DNA of 64,000 nt from Dipylidium caninum (taxonomy: Eukaryota > Platyhelminthes > Cestoda > Cyclophyllidea > Dipylidiidae): NCBI GenBank assembly GCA_017562135.1, contig QEYB01000190.1:62001-126000 (forward strand). Direction: 5' to 3'. How positions within the stretch are numbered: position 1 is the stretch's first letter; every line of letters begins with the position of its first letter. This document shows, one piece after another, positions 11,331 to 25,205 of this stretch. Position numbers and translations under genes: made by a program. The notes beneath the pieces were generated by a model. That model was given only the letters and a program-made list of their open reading frames with translations, was not told the origin of the DNA and did no database searches.

Positions 11331-14300
11331 CAGTTACAAAAGCGGCCTCTTGGGCCCCTCCTGTGTTCAGTGTCTAGGTTCTATCCCCTCCAGAAGAACT
11401 GTGGTCTCTTGGCCCGACATGACAGCACTCGTCCTACCGAAATCTAGCATTTCCTCACCATGATACAAAGGACGACAAGACAAACAGGATTAAGTGAAAA
11501 TGTGGAATTTCAGAAATCATGCTTAAGAACCACCATTTATTAAGCTAAGTACCGTGGCATCAATTTCAGGCTAGGAAAGCTTATGCGTCGCATCACTACG
11601 AATTACGTCGGCAGGGCAGATATTCCCACGCGATGACATACACAAGGACGACTAGAAGACGTACGCGATGTGGCATGGCAGAAGGAGCTAGCTCGAATGC
11701 CTACTCTTATCATTAAACTGCGTATCGTGGTTGTGAGTGAAGTTATCCGACTTACGAGAGCAGATACAATTGGTTTAGACCATTTTCCACCAAGCCGCAC
11801 GGTTTACAGGGAGCCTCGTCAAAGGCTTGGGCTGAGGCTTATGTGGTAAGAGCCTTGAAACCTTTCAACCCCAGCAGCTTTTTTCATTACCTCTTCGCAC
11901 CCACTAAGATCGGTCGCATGTCCATAACACAATCCCAATTAACGTCGTCTTCCGAGTCTATGCGGAAAGACTTTGAGCTGCCCTAGCTTTTCCTTTCTGT
12001 ATGTAATGTGAACACTCATGTATCCAGAGTCTTGAGTTCCCAGTTCAGTCTATTGACCGCACGAGGAGTCAATGGCAGGGAGGATTAGGGGAAGAAGTGT
12101 GAGTAGCAGTTGATAGAAGACGATGTGTTGAACGAAGATATTGTCAGTGCCTACCCGAGTGTATCATCGTCCAAGCAATTTTGCGCCGCTAATTAAGGAT
12201 GTCGTTATTCCATGACATCCCCGGAGATCGACGCGGACTTGGGCTGTTTTCAATCGCAAGTGAATGGAAGCGTCAATGGGAGCTCGTAGCTGCAAACACG
12301 CATCACGCAAATAATGTGAGGCTGTGCGCATGCGCGAACTTTCGATTATAGTTTACGTCGAGGTGAGGTGAGGTGGAAGAGGAAGGGAAAATTCAAACGG
12401 CAATTTGCAAACACGTGGAGGTGATTTAGAGGGCAGCAGGGAAAATACTACTGGTGTGAAAGAAATCACTGAAACTCGCATTACAAGGAGAGTTGAAGAT
12501 TCCCTCATTTCACTTTGGCAACTATTGATGTATACGGTCAAAGCAGAGTCCTCCCAATTGCAATTGAATGCCAACAAAATTATTCTCTGTCTATATTATA
12601 GGATGACGACCCCACTCGACGATTAACAGGCCTGTGTGGAAAAGGTGAATGAGTACTAATTTGGCAATTCCCTTCATCCGCCTGACTTCTCAAAAAGTCC
12701 CATTCTAAAAATGGGTTTTATGGGTTGGGACGAGATCTATGGAGGGATCGAAGGAAGCTTGGCCGGCGTAATTCACATTGTAATCGCTTTCTTTTACCCC
12801 AAAGAAAGGATACCTTTTTCGTAGGCTTGTCTTTCCCCTCTGGCCCTATTTTATGTGCAGATTTTCTTCGTACCTACAATCCGGTCGGTGAGTTGAAACC
12901 GTTGGAATATGATGAAGACTAACACTATTTTGTTTTCTCTATTGGGGAGAGATCCCGACAGTGGAAGGTTCCATCACTGGCTAGCTGCGAAGGAAAATGC
13001 TGTTGAGGGAAGAACGCTCTCTGCACATTGCGAGAACAGTCACCCACTACCGTTATTCTCAACCAATTTTTTATAGTTTTGTGCTGAGTCCACTTAACTG
13101 CAACTCGTCCACGGAATGATTTTGTTTAAGTTAAGCTCCCCTGACTGCAATTCATTCACTCACTGATCCCTGCTCCCACGTCAGACCGACTTCCTCACGA
13201 TGACCACCCCATCCGCTTGGGGTTGGCGTGCGTTTTCTTGCGTCCCTTGACCGCCTGCCGAAATACTTTGTATCCCTCCAGTGCACTAAGTCTATTTGAG
13301 TTGTATCATCTTGGGAATTGAGATAGCACTAGTATTTCTGTGCACCGAGAGGAATAAATTAGACTTGATAAGCCCGAGGTCATCACCTATGAGATTCCCC
13401 ACACCGATGGATTGTCTCTCGTTTGCCCACGAAGCCATGAAGAGCGACATCTTGTAGGTGGTTGAGTAGAAGTGAGTGGACAGTTGAAACAGAACAGTCA
13501 GTTGCCGACTAGCCTTAACTCATCAAGTTCACCCTGAGTGGCGATAGCATAATTCTTAAAATAGCCATGTATGTTGAGAATGAGGTGGAAATAAGTTCCT
13601 TCAGTTAATGTGCCTTATTAAATTGCTTAGTGACAGCAGGTGCACCTAAAAAATCTTGGAGGGCAAAACGAAATCTAGAGTGTTGGACAGATGCAACGTA
13701 GCGTATATTTGAGGAAATCGGGACGAAAAAAGACGAGTCGAGATGAAACAATTTTGGCTTAGCAGTCGACGTTTCCTCATAGAGACATCTCACACCCATC
13801 GTTCACGCCCGACGTTCCAGGACGGTTGTACGCAGCACACGTTGAGAAGTCAAGAAGGGTCTCTTTGTGCTCCATGGATCCCTAACGGGAATGACGGTTG
13901 CACCACAGACCCCACGGTTAGTCGTTTGATATGTGAGAGTCAGCAGTTCTTCCCTCTAGTCTATGTGCACCATATGTCACATACGTTCAGCGCTGATTGC
14001 ATAGACTACTCGTGTGCCAAGACAGCATTATGAAGATGACGTGTAAGTACACAAGTCCACCTTCTCATCAAAGCTATCAGCACCACGGGAGCTTTACCAC
14101 TGCCAGAGACAGGTGGCGCCGGTGCCAATCAACTTGAGACAGGTTCAGATACCACAAGGAAATGTGTACGCTAGCTTGTTTCCACCTCATTCTGAACCAA
14201 CACAGTCTCATGTTGGAGGACGTTAACGATCACCTTTAGAAATTCCGCTGATGTTTACCTTGTTGGGTTAGGAGTGAAAGGGTGGGAGAAGATGCATTTG

Positions 14301-17297
14301 TCGAACATGAGGGTTCAATCGCACGATCGACCCTGTCTAACTAGCTAACCGGTGAGCTTCAAGCAGTGTTAGTTTCATCATTTCTTGGGTATACATTATA
14401 CGTACGTGAGGCAGCGCCGCCACTCGAAATATTTCTTTGTCCTCCGATGATCAGCACACGATTGAATTATATGGGGAAGCAAGAAGAAGCCCACACAACT
14501 CTTCATTTGTACCTACCACCGTTTCCCAAACGCGAGGGCCAACTACTGGCACCGCCTCTCACGATGAAGGCAATGAGTTGTGGTTAGTCAGCGATAAGCT
14601 ATTCTGTCAAAACTTTCCACCCATCTTTAACCATCGCTTTCTGGATGTCTCTCGATGCGGTAAGGCTACTGAGTGTGACATCGCCTTAGTGCTGCCTTAT
14701 TCCGCTCACCGTAGATAAATACTCGTTTTACCTCAGTTCTCTCTGGTGCGCGCATCACCGAGAGAAATGGTCTTTTGTCGATTCCTAAGTGGAAGCCTTA
14801 ATTTCCGAAGACGATGACGTGTGCTCCAAGGCCTTCCGGAAGAATGACATTGAAGAACTCAAATACCTCAACTCGGCAAATGTGTCAGAATGAAGAACTT
14901 TCAAAGCACTGTTTAGAATGCAGAGTATGAGGAGGATGCAGGAAAGAACAGTTCCAACCTCTTATCGGCTGACAGGTCACAGCGTGAACTTCGGTGGAAC
15001 GCTCGAGGAGTATTTAGCGAGTAGATGAATTGCAGTTATTCGGAAGACGAGTTACAGTGATCTGCACTCCCACCGGGGCTATAAAAGTCGAGGAAGGACG
15101 GGACGAGGTGACTGTTTTAACAATTTGAAAGGTAGTCCCTGGCTAATTCGCTCGCCGCTGACGGTATATTCCAATATAGCCTGTCTCTCAACGAAAAACA
15201 ACCACAGTCCCAAGGAGAAATCAAATAAACGAGTACTAGTCTTCATCACATTCCAACGGTTTCAACTGACCGACCAAAACGTATATAAGTCGAACTTCTG
15301 CGTATAAAAGAGGGTTTAAGCAGAAGCGAAACGCCTAAAGAAATGGAATTTTTTTCCGTCGGACAACAGAAAGCCGTCATGATGAAAATTATGTGGGCTT
15401 AATTCCCTCCACTTCCCCTGACAGATCTCTTCCTCATCTACCAAACCGGAATTTAAGTAGCGGATTAAAAAAATGGCAAATGCGTGCTCATAAGCACTTT
15501 CACACTAGTTTGTTAAATCGTTGAGTAGGGTTGATGTCATGTCTAAATGGTGTCCTCTAATCTCGACAGAGTGGAAAGTTGCTCGCATTTAACTGCGGTT
15601 GGACGAAGTATACTTCGGTCGCGCACCTCATCAGTTGCCCATAGTGAAAAGACGATCTCACCGACTCTCCTTCCTCTCCATGTAATACAAAATCCCGCGA
15701 CTTCTCCGCTACTGTTACTTCTTCTCTTTAAATTTTCTTTGCTGTTTTTAAAGGCCATGTTTGCATTTCGTTTTCTACTTCACCTCACTTTGACGTTAAT
15801 TAAAATCAGAAGTATGCAAATGAGTGCGGGCTAACACTTAAGTAATGTGCGCTTGCAGCAACGGACTCTCGTTGACTCTTCCGTTCACGTTGGACTGTTA
15901 ACCATCTAAGTTCGCATCGTTATCCAGAGGGTGTCATGGAATGGCGACACCCTTAAAGAGCGACTCGGGGAGACACTGACAATATCGTCGTTCAACACGG
16001 AGTCATCTATCAACTGCTACTCACAATTTTTCCCTACACCTTCCTGGCATGGACTCCGCCTAAAGCGGTAACAATATTGAAGGTCGTGAGACAATGAGAC
16101 CGCAGCAAAGTGCTCACACTTCGTCAGCCCCAACAGCCCACTCACTAAGTGATATAATGTGTAATTAACTTGCACCATTAAGCGTTCCGAATTAACCAAC
16201 TTAGGAATTTAGCACTTGTTCTCCAACCTGACAAACTTATTCGTCTGTTTATGAACGATCGTAGGTTTAAGTCGCGATCTCCTCGGTCGACCTGAGGCAT
16301 TGGAGGTCTTTGCAGATGTACAGAAGTGGCGACTGAGTCTTGAAGTGAATCCGTCCTCTCCCCGTGACTATGACTAATCTGGTGCAGGCTCTTGGTTTGT
16401 TAATTCTCAAATGAATCCACGCTTTCGTTTCACTCATCGACTTTCTCTTATCATACATCACAAAAGGCCCCCAGCATGCAGCGTTACCAAATTGCGGAGT
16501 TGGACCAACGTGGCGACTATCTACCACGTTGATTGGTTAGTTGGCATCGAGGCAGTGATAGTGGAGTGGAGACTGTGCAGCCAGTGATCTCTCTGCTTCC
16601 AGCTACTCTCCTTCAGCTGCCATAGCCGCACCATCAAAAAACAAATTTAAGCATGATAGAACCGGTTGATAAGTGCCACTTACAGCGCTCGCTTGGTTGA
16701 ACTGACGGAAGCCGCGTGACGAAGCCTTAAATAGACCCAAACGTCGATCAGCTTCATTCGACTGCAAATTAGGCTGCCAGAGAAGCCGTATTCGAGATTG
16801 CGGTGACTGGGGACCTGACGTCATCTTTCAGTCATAATTCAGGCAATCTTGACCGAGAGAACGCAATACGCCGAATTGATGTATAAGTGGAAGGCGTCGT
16901 TCGTCCACATTCTCGTCACAGTCTTTCAGAGTAGGAAGTCTCGTCGTGACAGCGAAGTTAGCACCTCGGGTTCACGACTTCGTGGTCGGATGTGGAGGGG
17001 AGCGGATGCGATGACCGCTCCCCCACAGTGGGTTGACTTTAGGTGTGACTGCCAATGTCCAACCATGCAGTGCTACTGAAACTCTGTGTTGGTGGACATC
17101 TCGTCTTGTTCACTCTTATTGTGAAGGGTTCAAATAGGTATCTAAAGGCATCCTCCAGTATTCTGCATACAGCAAGTAGTGAGGCGTCAGCAGTCGAAAG
17201 GTATTTTTTAAATTTGCTAAATCCTCATCTCTCAGTTTATATCTTGATAGCTACAAGCGGGAGTAAAGACGTCTTTGTAGAGGTCTGACACACAATT
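11331..17297. other. No gene seen
   Basis: About 6 kb of mixed-composition DNA with only short, unconserved open frames on both strands. I found no repeat shared with other parts of the window. Confidence 0.45.
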
Positions 17298-17687
17298 ATG
17301 AAGGTGAATCCTTATACGAAAGTTCGTAGGACATGGGTTCGTCTTATTTTTGCTTACAAAGTGCGTATGCAAGACGGTCGAGAACTTGCAGGCGGTGCAG
17401 CCTCATGTGAGAATACCGACTCAGTCGCCTCTTTATCCTCCGAGATGATCAAGGCGATAGGTTTCTCTACCCTCCCTGATTCTGCCGCCGGTCGGGTTGT
17501 GGAGACGGGCGCCACGCCCATCTACGTCTACTTTGCGGCATTCATCACGTTTATTGTGACAGTACAGAACCCCTCGGTAAGTCTGTTGCCGGTGGTCTTT
17601 TCAGCAATGTGTACTTTTGGCTGGTGGTTGCGCAGGTGCTATGTTGATAGGCACCTATTTTCGAGGTTGTGTGAAATGGGCGCTTAG
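17298..17687 (+). CDS. Candidate exon with hydrophobic segment, partly conserved at 49.1 kb
   Basis: This is an open plus-strand frame of 129 codons that I cannot name. The middle reads AAGRVVETGATPIYVYFAAF, followed by a hydrophobic run (FITFIVTV) that could be a membrane helix. A GTAAGT donor sits at 17575, right after VQNPS, so the exon may end there. The only support beyond the open frame is a second site, 49060-49120 on the minus strand, which reads AAGQVVETGATPIYVFLS. The two share a 25-base identical core, and most of the other differences inside the matched codons are at third positions. What it encodes is unknown, and it may be a fragment. Confidence 0.35.
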   Translation: MKVNPYTKVRRTWVRLIFAYKVRMQDGRELAGGAASCENTDSVASLSSEMIKAIGFSTLPDSAAGRVVETGATPIYVYFAAFITFIVTVQNPSVSLLPVVFSAMCTFGWWLRRCYVDRHLFSRLCEMGA

Positions 17688-18514
17688 TTGCCATGTGACG
17701 AAAGGCTTGTCAGTACCTTTAGACATTACTTCCGTTTAAGACTTTCTATTCCACAGGGCTTCTGTGCGAAGCGAGAGACCCCGAGTTTCCCGAGTAAATC
17801 AGAAGAAGCGCCATACAAATCCCTGCATGCAGATCACCACAGCAGTCTGCTACGCTCTCCACAGTTTCCCAGCAGTAAGGGGTCCAGTTTGTAGAAGGAA
17901 CGTTCCTGAGGAACTCAAGGCTGCCTAAACACCACACGTCGGGCCCCTTGAAGGCGGGTCTGCAGAAGACCTGCAACATGGTTGTGCCTCTGGTTTGATT
18001 TTGCGGAATGAAATGAGAGACTGACCGGCATGTGCTCACTCACCCCACTTGTGGGGCTAATATCCTCCCTTCTTATTATTTGAAAGAAAGTTTTTCACAA
18101 GGAAGCGTGCGGGCCAAAAAACTGTCCACATCTAATAGAGCCAGGCCAAAGCCAAGAAAGAGGAATTCAAGGAGGCAAAAGTAAAGCATATGTGGAATCA
18201 TGGTGCAATTACTCATTGCATCAAATAAGCCACTTAAAGTCTTTTTAGGAAATAAAACTTTAGACACGCCAGCAGCCCATTTTAGTGCTTTAGTGGACGG
18301 GTGCTCCGGTTCACTATGACGTGAAGCGCCTCGTCGAGGGTGTGAAAGTCCTCTTTCGAGTAAAGATTGTCCAAATTAAATAAAGAACGCTTCCTACAAA
18401 AGGATATATTCCATTACGGAATCCGACTATTGGGTCTTCGTACACGTTTTGCATTTCGTCATAAAAATCGTTTTTGCCCAACATAGATATCATAGGGTAC
18501 CTTGTGTAGCAATT
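17688..18514. other. No gene seen
   Basis: No supported feature. The right end leads into the dispersed S repeat. Confidence 0.4.
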
Positions 18515-18965
18515 TTGCTTCCTTTCTATGGAGCAAAAAATTGTTCCAAAAGATCGGGCAAAAAGGCCTGGAGTAGTACTTTACCAACACAAACTGACCT
18601 AATTGGTTCTCGGTTGTCTACAATGAATTGACAACCGTCCGATTAATGAGCTTAGACGAAAATGAGTATGAGTAAACTCACTATACAACATATTTTGCTC
18701 TTTCACATAACCTTCCGCTACGGTCTCACGCAGAATTACGTGTCAGCTACAGAAGTGGTGAGGATTTACCATCAAAAAGCATGCTTGATAAATACTAAGT
18801 AACACTCTCACTAAAATATTGCCTTTGGAGAGTGCGAATATCGCAGCCTCGGTCGCTCAATGGCATCCCCCAACCGATCAATTCACAACCAATCCAATGA
18901 ACTACCACTTCTGATCCACTAAAACTATCGCAAAATATCTCCCTTTCTCGTCACTTTCATTTACC
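18515..18965 (+). repeat. Dispersed repeat S, copy 1
   Basis: This aligns over its whole length with 28030-28440 in the same orientation. Shared blocks include AGGCCTGGAGTAGT against AGGCCTGGAGGAGT with following CTTTACCA, then TAATGAGCTTAG, ACTCACTA, and near the end CCACTAAAACTATCG against CCACTAAAACAATCG followed by CTCC-rich sequence. No terminal repeats or coding sequence could be identified, so the element class is unknown. Confidence 0.5.
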
Positions 18966-20104
18966 TTTCTGCAATAGGCAAATAGAGGCAATGGGCCCAC
19001 TGCGGGTAACTGGCCTTGAGGGCTTGAGAACGAGTAAGGTTGAGGAGAATGGGACGAGAGTGGGGCTGAAAGGCACTTTTGCGAGGGAGAGAGGCAAGAG
19101 AGGAGAGGGAGGGTAAAGGTGTGTGAAACGATGGTAAGCGATGGCGGCAGAGGAATCGGACTGATGTTAAATAGAGCATAAAACGATGGCAAAATTATGA
19201 TTAGCTAGTGAAAATCAGCTCCCGTTTGCCTGCTACTTCTGTTAACATGTCTGTATGCCATTTCGCTGACGCTTCCGGGCCTCGCCTTCAAGTCTTCTGT
19301 GCCCTCTACTGACACACGAAAGTTGAGCGGGTGGCGGATGGCAGAGAGCATGATCCACTTGAAATACCCGGGTGCGAAGCCGAAGGTAGAATTTCCTCAG
19401 GCCTAACGGTCAGTGTGTGCTTCAGCGGGTCATCTAAAGCAGAATGACATTGTTGACACCCTTTGACAAACGTCAATGGGCGAATACGGTGAAAGTGGGA
19501 TTGAAATAATTTTGTGCACCCCGAGAACCGAGATAGTGAAAATGGGTGGTGTAACACGACAGCGTCCACAATAGTCACACACTTCGACCATAAAAGCTAA
19601 GGCCGCATGCTGAACTTCACTTGTTACTCTTCTGAGCGTAAAGGTGGAGCGTGGAGTAGAGAAGAGGAATGGAGCGGAGGCAACCTCGAGCTGGCGATCG
19701 CTCGTGTTCACTGAGAAATTGTCATACGTACAAAGGAGTGACTGACGATATCAGACCATATGGATGTCGAGGGTGAAATGAGTTGCGGTATTTCATATCG
19801 CCTTGGGATGTCGGTGTCGAGTTTTATCCCGCGTTTCTCAAACTCAAGGCCACATGAAAAACGAAGTTTTCTTCCTAAAAAAGGTACCATCATCTGTACA
19901 TATGCACGTGGGCTATTTGCACGCCACAGTCTTCCAAGTCTAAATGAAGGCAATGTGCTCTGTGGAGCAATTTGGCAGCCACGCTGAGACAACCTACTTC
20001 AAAAGGCGTATTGTGCCGAGAATGTGGCCAAATCCCGTCTCCCACTTATACTTCAATTGAGTGTATTGTGTTCTCTCTGCCAACACTGAAACGTGTTAGT
20101 CCCG
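18966..20104. other. No gene seen
   Basis: Only short open frames without support. Confidence 0.4.
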
Positions 20105-20620
20105 TGGCTCTCCACTCATGCCCATGTGGTGAGTGGCAAGCAGAGTTGCAATCGAGAAGATCCCAGCCGTGAATGAAACACATCAACTGATTTCCAGTCA
20201 CAGTTGACTAGTGATCTCGTCAAGGACTAGCCTGATGTAAATTAATGACTGGTCTCCACCTTTGCACGATCAAGTGCCTGCTCCTCTGTGCGGCCTGAGT
20301 TGCAGTCCAAAGAAGGTGACCGACTTTTGGACTTATTTAAGGCCCCGTAAGGGGGCTATCCTTTTATCGAATCAGGAGGGCACTGCAAGCAACACTTTTC
20401 CTTTTGCCGTATTCTGTTGCGACCAATGCTTTATATCGCGCAAATGCTGGTTAAAGAGAAGCCATTAGAAGCAGAGAGATGATCATGTGTCCTTTCTCCA
20501 GTCCACTCTCGCTGCTTCGGCGCAGCAGTGGCGATTTCCCTCTGCATCAGAGACGTCTGAAAGCAAGGCTTCATTGAGGGTCACATCTGAGAAGTAAATT
20601 CTTGACCGACTTCCTGTGCC
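20105..20620 (+). repeat. TATA-bearing dispersed repeat R (LTR/TRIM-like), copy 1
   Basis: One of three copies in the window, with 24.85 and 63.34 kb. Ordered shared blocks are AATCGAGAAGA, CCGTGAATGAAAC, CCAGTCACAGTT, GACTGGTCTCCAC, GACTTATTTAAGGC (a TATA-like box at 20332-20341), the GCAGTGGCGATTT block at about 20525, GAGACGTCTGAAAGCAAGG, and CTTCATTGAGGG. A short non-coding repeat with a central TATA box could be a solo LTR or a terminal-repeat retrotransposon in miniature. That is inference: I could not define paired terminal repeats or a primer-binding site. Confidence 0.5.
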
Positions 20621-23600
20621 AAGGAGACGTGAGGCAAGATATGCGGCGATGAGAGTGTTGGGCACTCAAGCTTCCTTCATTCCTGCAATTCTAACTTAGC
20701 AAATCTCACACATGAACCGTGTCCGATCGCATTTCTAACCGTCGGCGATACTCAAAGAGGCCTTATTAAGTGGGTACTGCTTTGCTTAATAGAAGCACGA
20801 ATTTTAGTCCTCAAAGTCCATCCACAAGGCATCACATTGGCGCCGCCTCCATGTCGCTACAACTTCGTCTTGCTGCACGAGAGTAAGCTCGTCTCTCTCT
20901 CTCTTTTCGGCAGGAGCGTGGTGTCCGTCAGGCAATCCGATGTTGTCTCTGCCCTTCGTCTAGTGCCTGTACGGTGTTTAGAATGCATTCTTGCAAATTT
21001 TTTTGACCTGCTTCTCCACCGTCACATCACATTAGCGAAACAAGAGCGCCGGAGCGCATTTTTTTGCACAGCCTTGTTATAATGTTGTTTTGCCTCGCCA
21101 GAGATAAGGAGCCCATTTTCGCGGGGGAGGGGGGGAGGACTTAGTGGTAACTCTGCCTTCTTTGAGTCAAATGCAAAATGGTGTCTCCGGCGAGATGTGG
21201 CGTATGTTTGAAATCAACTCTTGGCCCCTACTGCCTCTCTGTAATTCCTCAATCTTGGCTTAGCAATCGAGAGTGGTACCTTCAAGGTATGAGCGTGGAA
21301 CATGAGAACAAGGCGAGGCTGATGCGTGGCACCCTTCAACCTACTTCCCTTCTAGCAGTCGTCAGGTTTCATTAAATTCCCATTTCCACCAACACGCTGC
21401 CTTCCAATGCGACTCCTACGATTCTTCGACTTTGTATAGACTAACCATCTGCCGAACTCTTGTTGCGAGAGCTGTTCTTCATTCAATCCATATTTTGAGA
21501 AGCAATGGTACACAAAACGAGTAAGCATAAAGCACAACACAAGTGTACTATGGCAAGGTCAGAGGGTAAGTCGAGACCGCATGCTCCACACGAACTCTGG
21601 CAAATGGGCGACATAAGTTCTTCCAATGGGTTCTCTTCAGCTAGCAATCTGCGCATGATTAAGTACAGAGTGTAACAAGAAAGTACGGACAGTGTCATCA
21701 ACAGCCCCGTGACGGAGTCTTAAACGAATTAAAGTGGAAAGAATAATTTAAATTGGCAATCTGCATAGAAAAGGGGAAGGAAAACACATGACTCCATGAA
21801 GAAGAAAGACATGTATCAAGAAAGAGAGTAACATTAGAGGCGAAAGAAGGAAGTTATTTCAAATAACATTTAATATCCGATGTGGGACTTACGTAAAAAC
21901 TACTTTAAAATAAAAATCATATGACCACAAAGTGGGGTGACAGTGCCCCTATTTGATTACCCTTAGGATAAGGGACCCCTATCAGGGTCAGAATGACGCT
22001 GAAGAGACGGTTTGGAATAACGGATGCTTCTTCGTGTAATCCCGAGCAAAATTTGCCTGTTTCAGAGGTGGAGTTAATAACTCCTTTTTAATTTAAAGGA
22101 GATTAATGAGCCGCGGCATAATAAAAATTGGTAACTAGCAAACCGCGGTTGTCATGAAACAACTTAAATCCGATGTCATGCCTGTCTGTTTTGGCTTACG
22201 GAACCATTAGAAACGTGGCCTAGGCTGCATAAATATTGAAGCGTCAAACCTTGTTCGTTAGTTCAGTAGACGAAGAGGGCCATCTTCTCTGTTCCAATTT
22301 CCGCATTCTTGTGAGATGTTAACCGATATTCTTAAATTTCTCTCTCTCTTCATAATCCCACTCTGCAAAACAGCACGCCACACCATCCCTCGCTTCGCTC
22401 ATTCTCAAGTGCCAACTCATAGGCACAGATAAGGCTCTTTGCCACACCCAAATTAAATTGTAAACATCGCGAGCGGCAAAGCAAACCCGACTGGTTGACT
22501 AGAAAAAGATCGACGGGGCCCCGTGGGACAGATTAATGGGTAGAGAATGAGTCCATTGTCGGTGAATATGGCTTGTCCCCTGGCTACCATCCTCCTCTCT
22601 CTTAACGCCTTCCCACTAAGGGAACTCGCCTTCTTTCCACACTTTCCACACGATACGCACCGTCCCCCACCTGTGTCTCGCCAATATTTCGGGCCGTACT
22701 TTCGTCTAATTATTGCACAAATGTGGACAGTCTGAAGTAGGGAGGGAGTAAGGTGGTTAACTAGCGGAAGAATGCCATCTGGGCAATTCTATGTTGAACC
22801 CAAATGTGATTATCAAGTGAAAGAATGTTATAACGAGCGTTGATAGCGTTGTTTTTACTGTTTTTCGTGTCTTACCTCCAAGCTTGTGCTGCTGAGGTGG
22901 AGCAGGAGTAGAAACGCAAGGTAATTAGTTGAAACAATAAATATTCTCTGTGTGATTTAACATAGATTTTGTTTGCGGGCTACGACGTCTCAAAGTGACA
23001 TGGAAAAGGGGGCGAGGTGAAGGAGGATGAAGGGGTGGAATGAAAGATCCCCCATGTCCTCTGAAAATCCTCTGTACAGCGCGACTGATCTATCTTTGGG
23101 TGCAACGTCGTCCAGCCAACTTCAACACGTCCTGACTCACATGTTTCTCGTCGGTGTCACGACGCCAACTTCTTCGATCCACTGGCGAGTTCTGACGCAA
23201 CAATCTTCTCTCCATTTCCTCCACAGCCACGTCATCTGCGCCTTTATCTCCGTGACATGCGAGCCACAATGATTGCGATACACGCTTTCTGAGCCTGTGA
23301 AGCCGCGAAGATTCGAGTTGATCGATCTGCTCTGAGCACCCTTCGACTTGTTTGCTGATGGTCGTACGGCTCCATATGGGCGGCTACTACAGGCAACGAA
23401 GTGAAGTTAAGCCTGAAATTTGGATTCTAATTTCGCAGAATAATTGAAATTCACAGATTCTTGAGTTTAATTTTCAATCCTCCAAGGCAGGAGGAGGAGA
23501 AGTTACATCTCGAGTTCAATTATCCTTCCCCATCTTGAACGCATTTGTGATGGCTTGTTGGGTGGCAGTGAGAAGCCTTCTCGGACTCTTCATGTCTTCC

Positions 23601-24849
23601 ACTTACGCTTTAACTTTGCAATGCAGTCAAAGAGGTGACGAATGTTGTCGATGCGTACTGGGTTCCCACTGCCAGCACTGTCTGAACAAGGACAGTGCCT
23701 CCTCAGGGCAGACTGGCAGGCAAGTGAGTAGGTTGGTGGGTAGGTGGGCTCTATTGTCTACGAAAATTCATCAAGTTCTCCACAATTACAGCAGCGTCTG
23801 TGACCGCTCAGTTGCCTTCATTAACGCGTGACTGTCCGTTACTTCGCTTCCGCTTACACCCGTGCGTGGAACGCCTCAAGATCTCCATCTGTTCTCCACA
23901 TCTTATCTCGTCACTCACCATTCCGCGAAGTCGTAAATGCGCGGTGCCTGCTTAGCATCCACGACGAGAATGTCCATTGCCGAGAATGTGTCCGCCTCAC
24001 AATGTGTACAGCAGGGTGGTGCTGCGATGAGAAAATTGCCATTCTGCCTCGGATGTGTCGAAGAAGAAAGCCGCACCGGCTGTTTTCATGGGGCTCGCCT
24101 TCATTCCAACACTCATCCCAGTGGCCTCCTTATTTAGCACAGATCACTAACCCAAGAAACTATCCGACCGCGACGTCGGAAACAGAGCCTCTCCTCTCCT
24201 TTAGTTTCCTCTCCCCTTCATGGCTAAGGTGAGTTAGTTGAAAGTGCCAAGGCGACAGTGGGTCGGACATAGCTTCATCCATCACCTACGAGTGAAGAAG
24301 TCGATGAGAATGGCGGTGAAGATGTGAGAGGCGAGTTGGAGCGAAAGGAGACAGTTACATGTGGAAAGTGTTTGTGTTATGCGTAGCTAAAATCAACGGT
24401 GTGAGCGTTGTCGCGGTGAGGGAGGTCTGAGGGAGTAGTTAGTTTAGTGAATTTTGAGTGTAAGGCGTTGGTTTGAGGTCGGTGTGTGCGTCGTGACATT
24501 ATCCAAATACACTAACACATGCCGCGACGAGTTCAATTAGCTGTTCTACATCCATTCACTCCCCACTCCTCTCCAGCACATTGTCTTCTTCGGTGACTTT
24601 GGATGTTCCTTTCCTCTGACTTCTCTCATTCAAGAAGGCTTCCTCTAGAAAATCAACTTTTACCTTTTCATCATTTTCACTCAACAGCTCTGTTCTACGA
24701 TAAAGACTTCTCGTGTCACCTCATGGTGAGTTGGGTACGTTGGGTCAGTCATGTCTGAGAAGTTGGCGGAATACGACAGAGTGACTAACTATTTCTGATT
24801 TGATTTGTTTTGGAGTGGAAATGGTCTGAGAACTACGCTGATTGCCCTT
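20621..24849. other. No gene seen
   Basis: No gene is supported. A G-rich run lies at 21122-21138. Short open frames at 23.5-24.2 kb do not resemble anything I know, and no homolog occurs elsewhere in the window. Confidence 0.4.
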
Positions 24850-25205
24850 CATGTCCTGAGTGGTGGATGGGTTTTCAATCGAGAAGACGTCTCCCGTGAA
24901 TGAAACCCTACCAACCAACATCCAGTCACAGTTAACTGATGAGTTACACTCTCTGCACTCTCGAGTGCCTATTTAAGGGGGCGTCAAGGAACTTCCTCAA
25001 ATTCCACCAAGTAGGCGCTGCAAGCGGCACTCGGTAGAAGAAGCCACGTCGTCCATTTGCCATCGTTGTTGTGGCCGTGTGGAGCGGTCAGAGGAGGATA
25101 CGTGTGCGGTCTCCATTCCATCCTCACTGTTTTGTCGCAGCAGTGACGATTTTCTTTTGGATAGAGACGTGAAAATACTTCACTGCCATTCAGCGCAATT
25201 AAGCT
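24850..25205 (+). repeat. TATA-bearing dispersed repeat R, copy 2 (internally deleted)
   Basis: This carries the same ordered blocks as the copies at 20.1 and 63.3 kb (AATCGAGAAGACGTC, CCGTGAATGAAAC, CATCCAGTCACAGTTA, CTCTCGAGTGCC, TATTTAAGG at 24970, ACCAAGTAGGC, CGCAGCAGTGACGATTT). Compared with copy 3 it lacks about 35 bases between CTCGAGTGCC and the TATTTAAGG box and is shorter in its second half. Confidence 0.5.

Noticed and set aside
23828..24232. 134-codon plus-strand open frame
   Set aside because: No recognisable domain, no matching copy in the window and no codon pattern distinct from the flanks.
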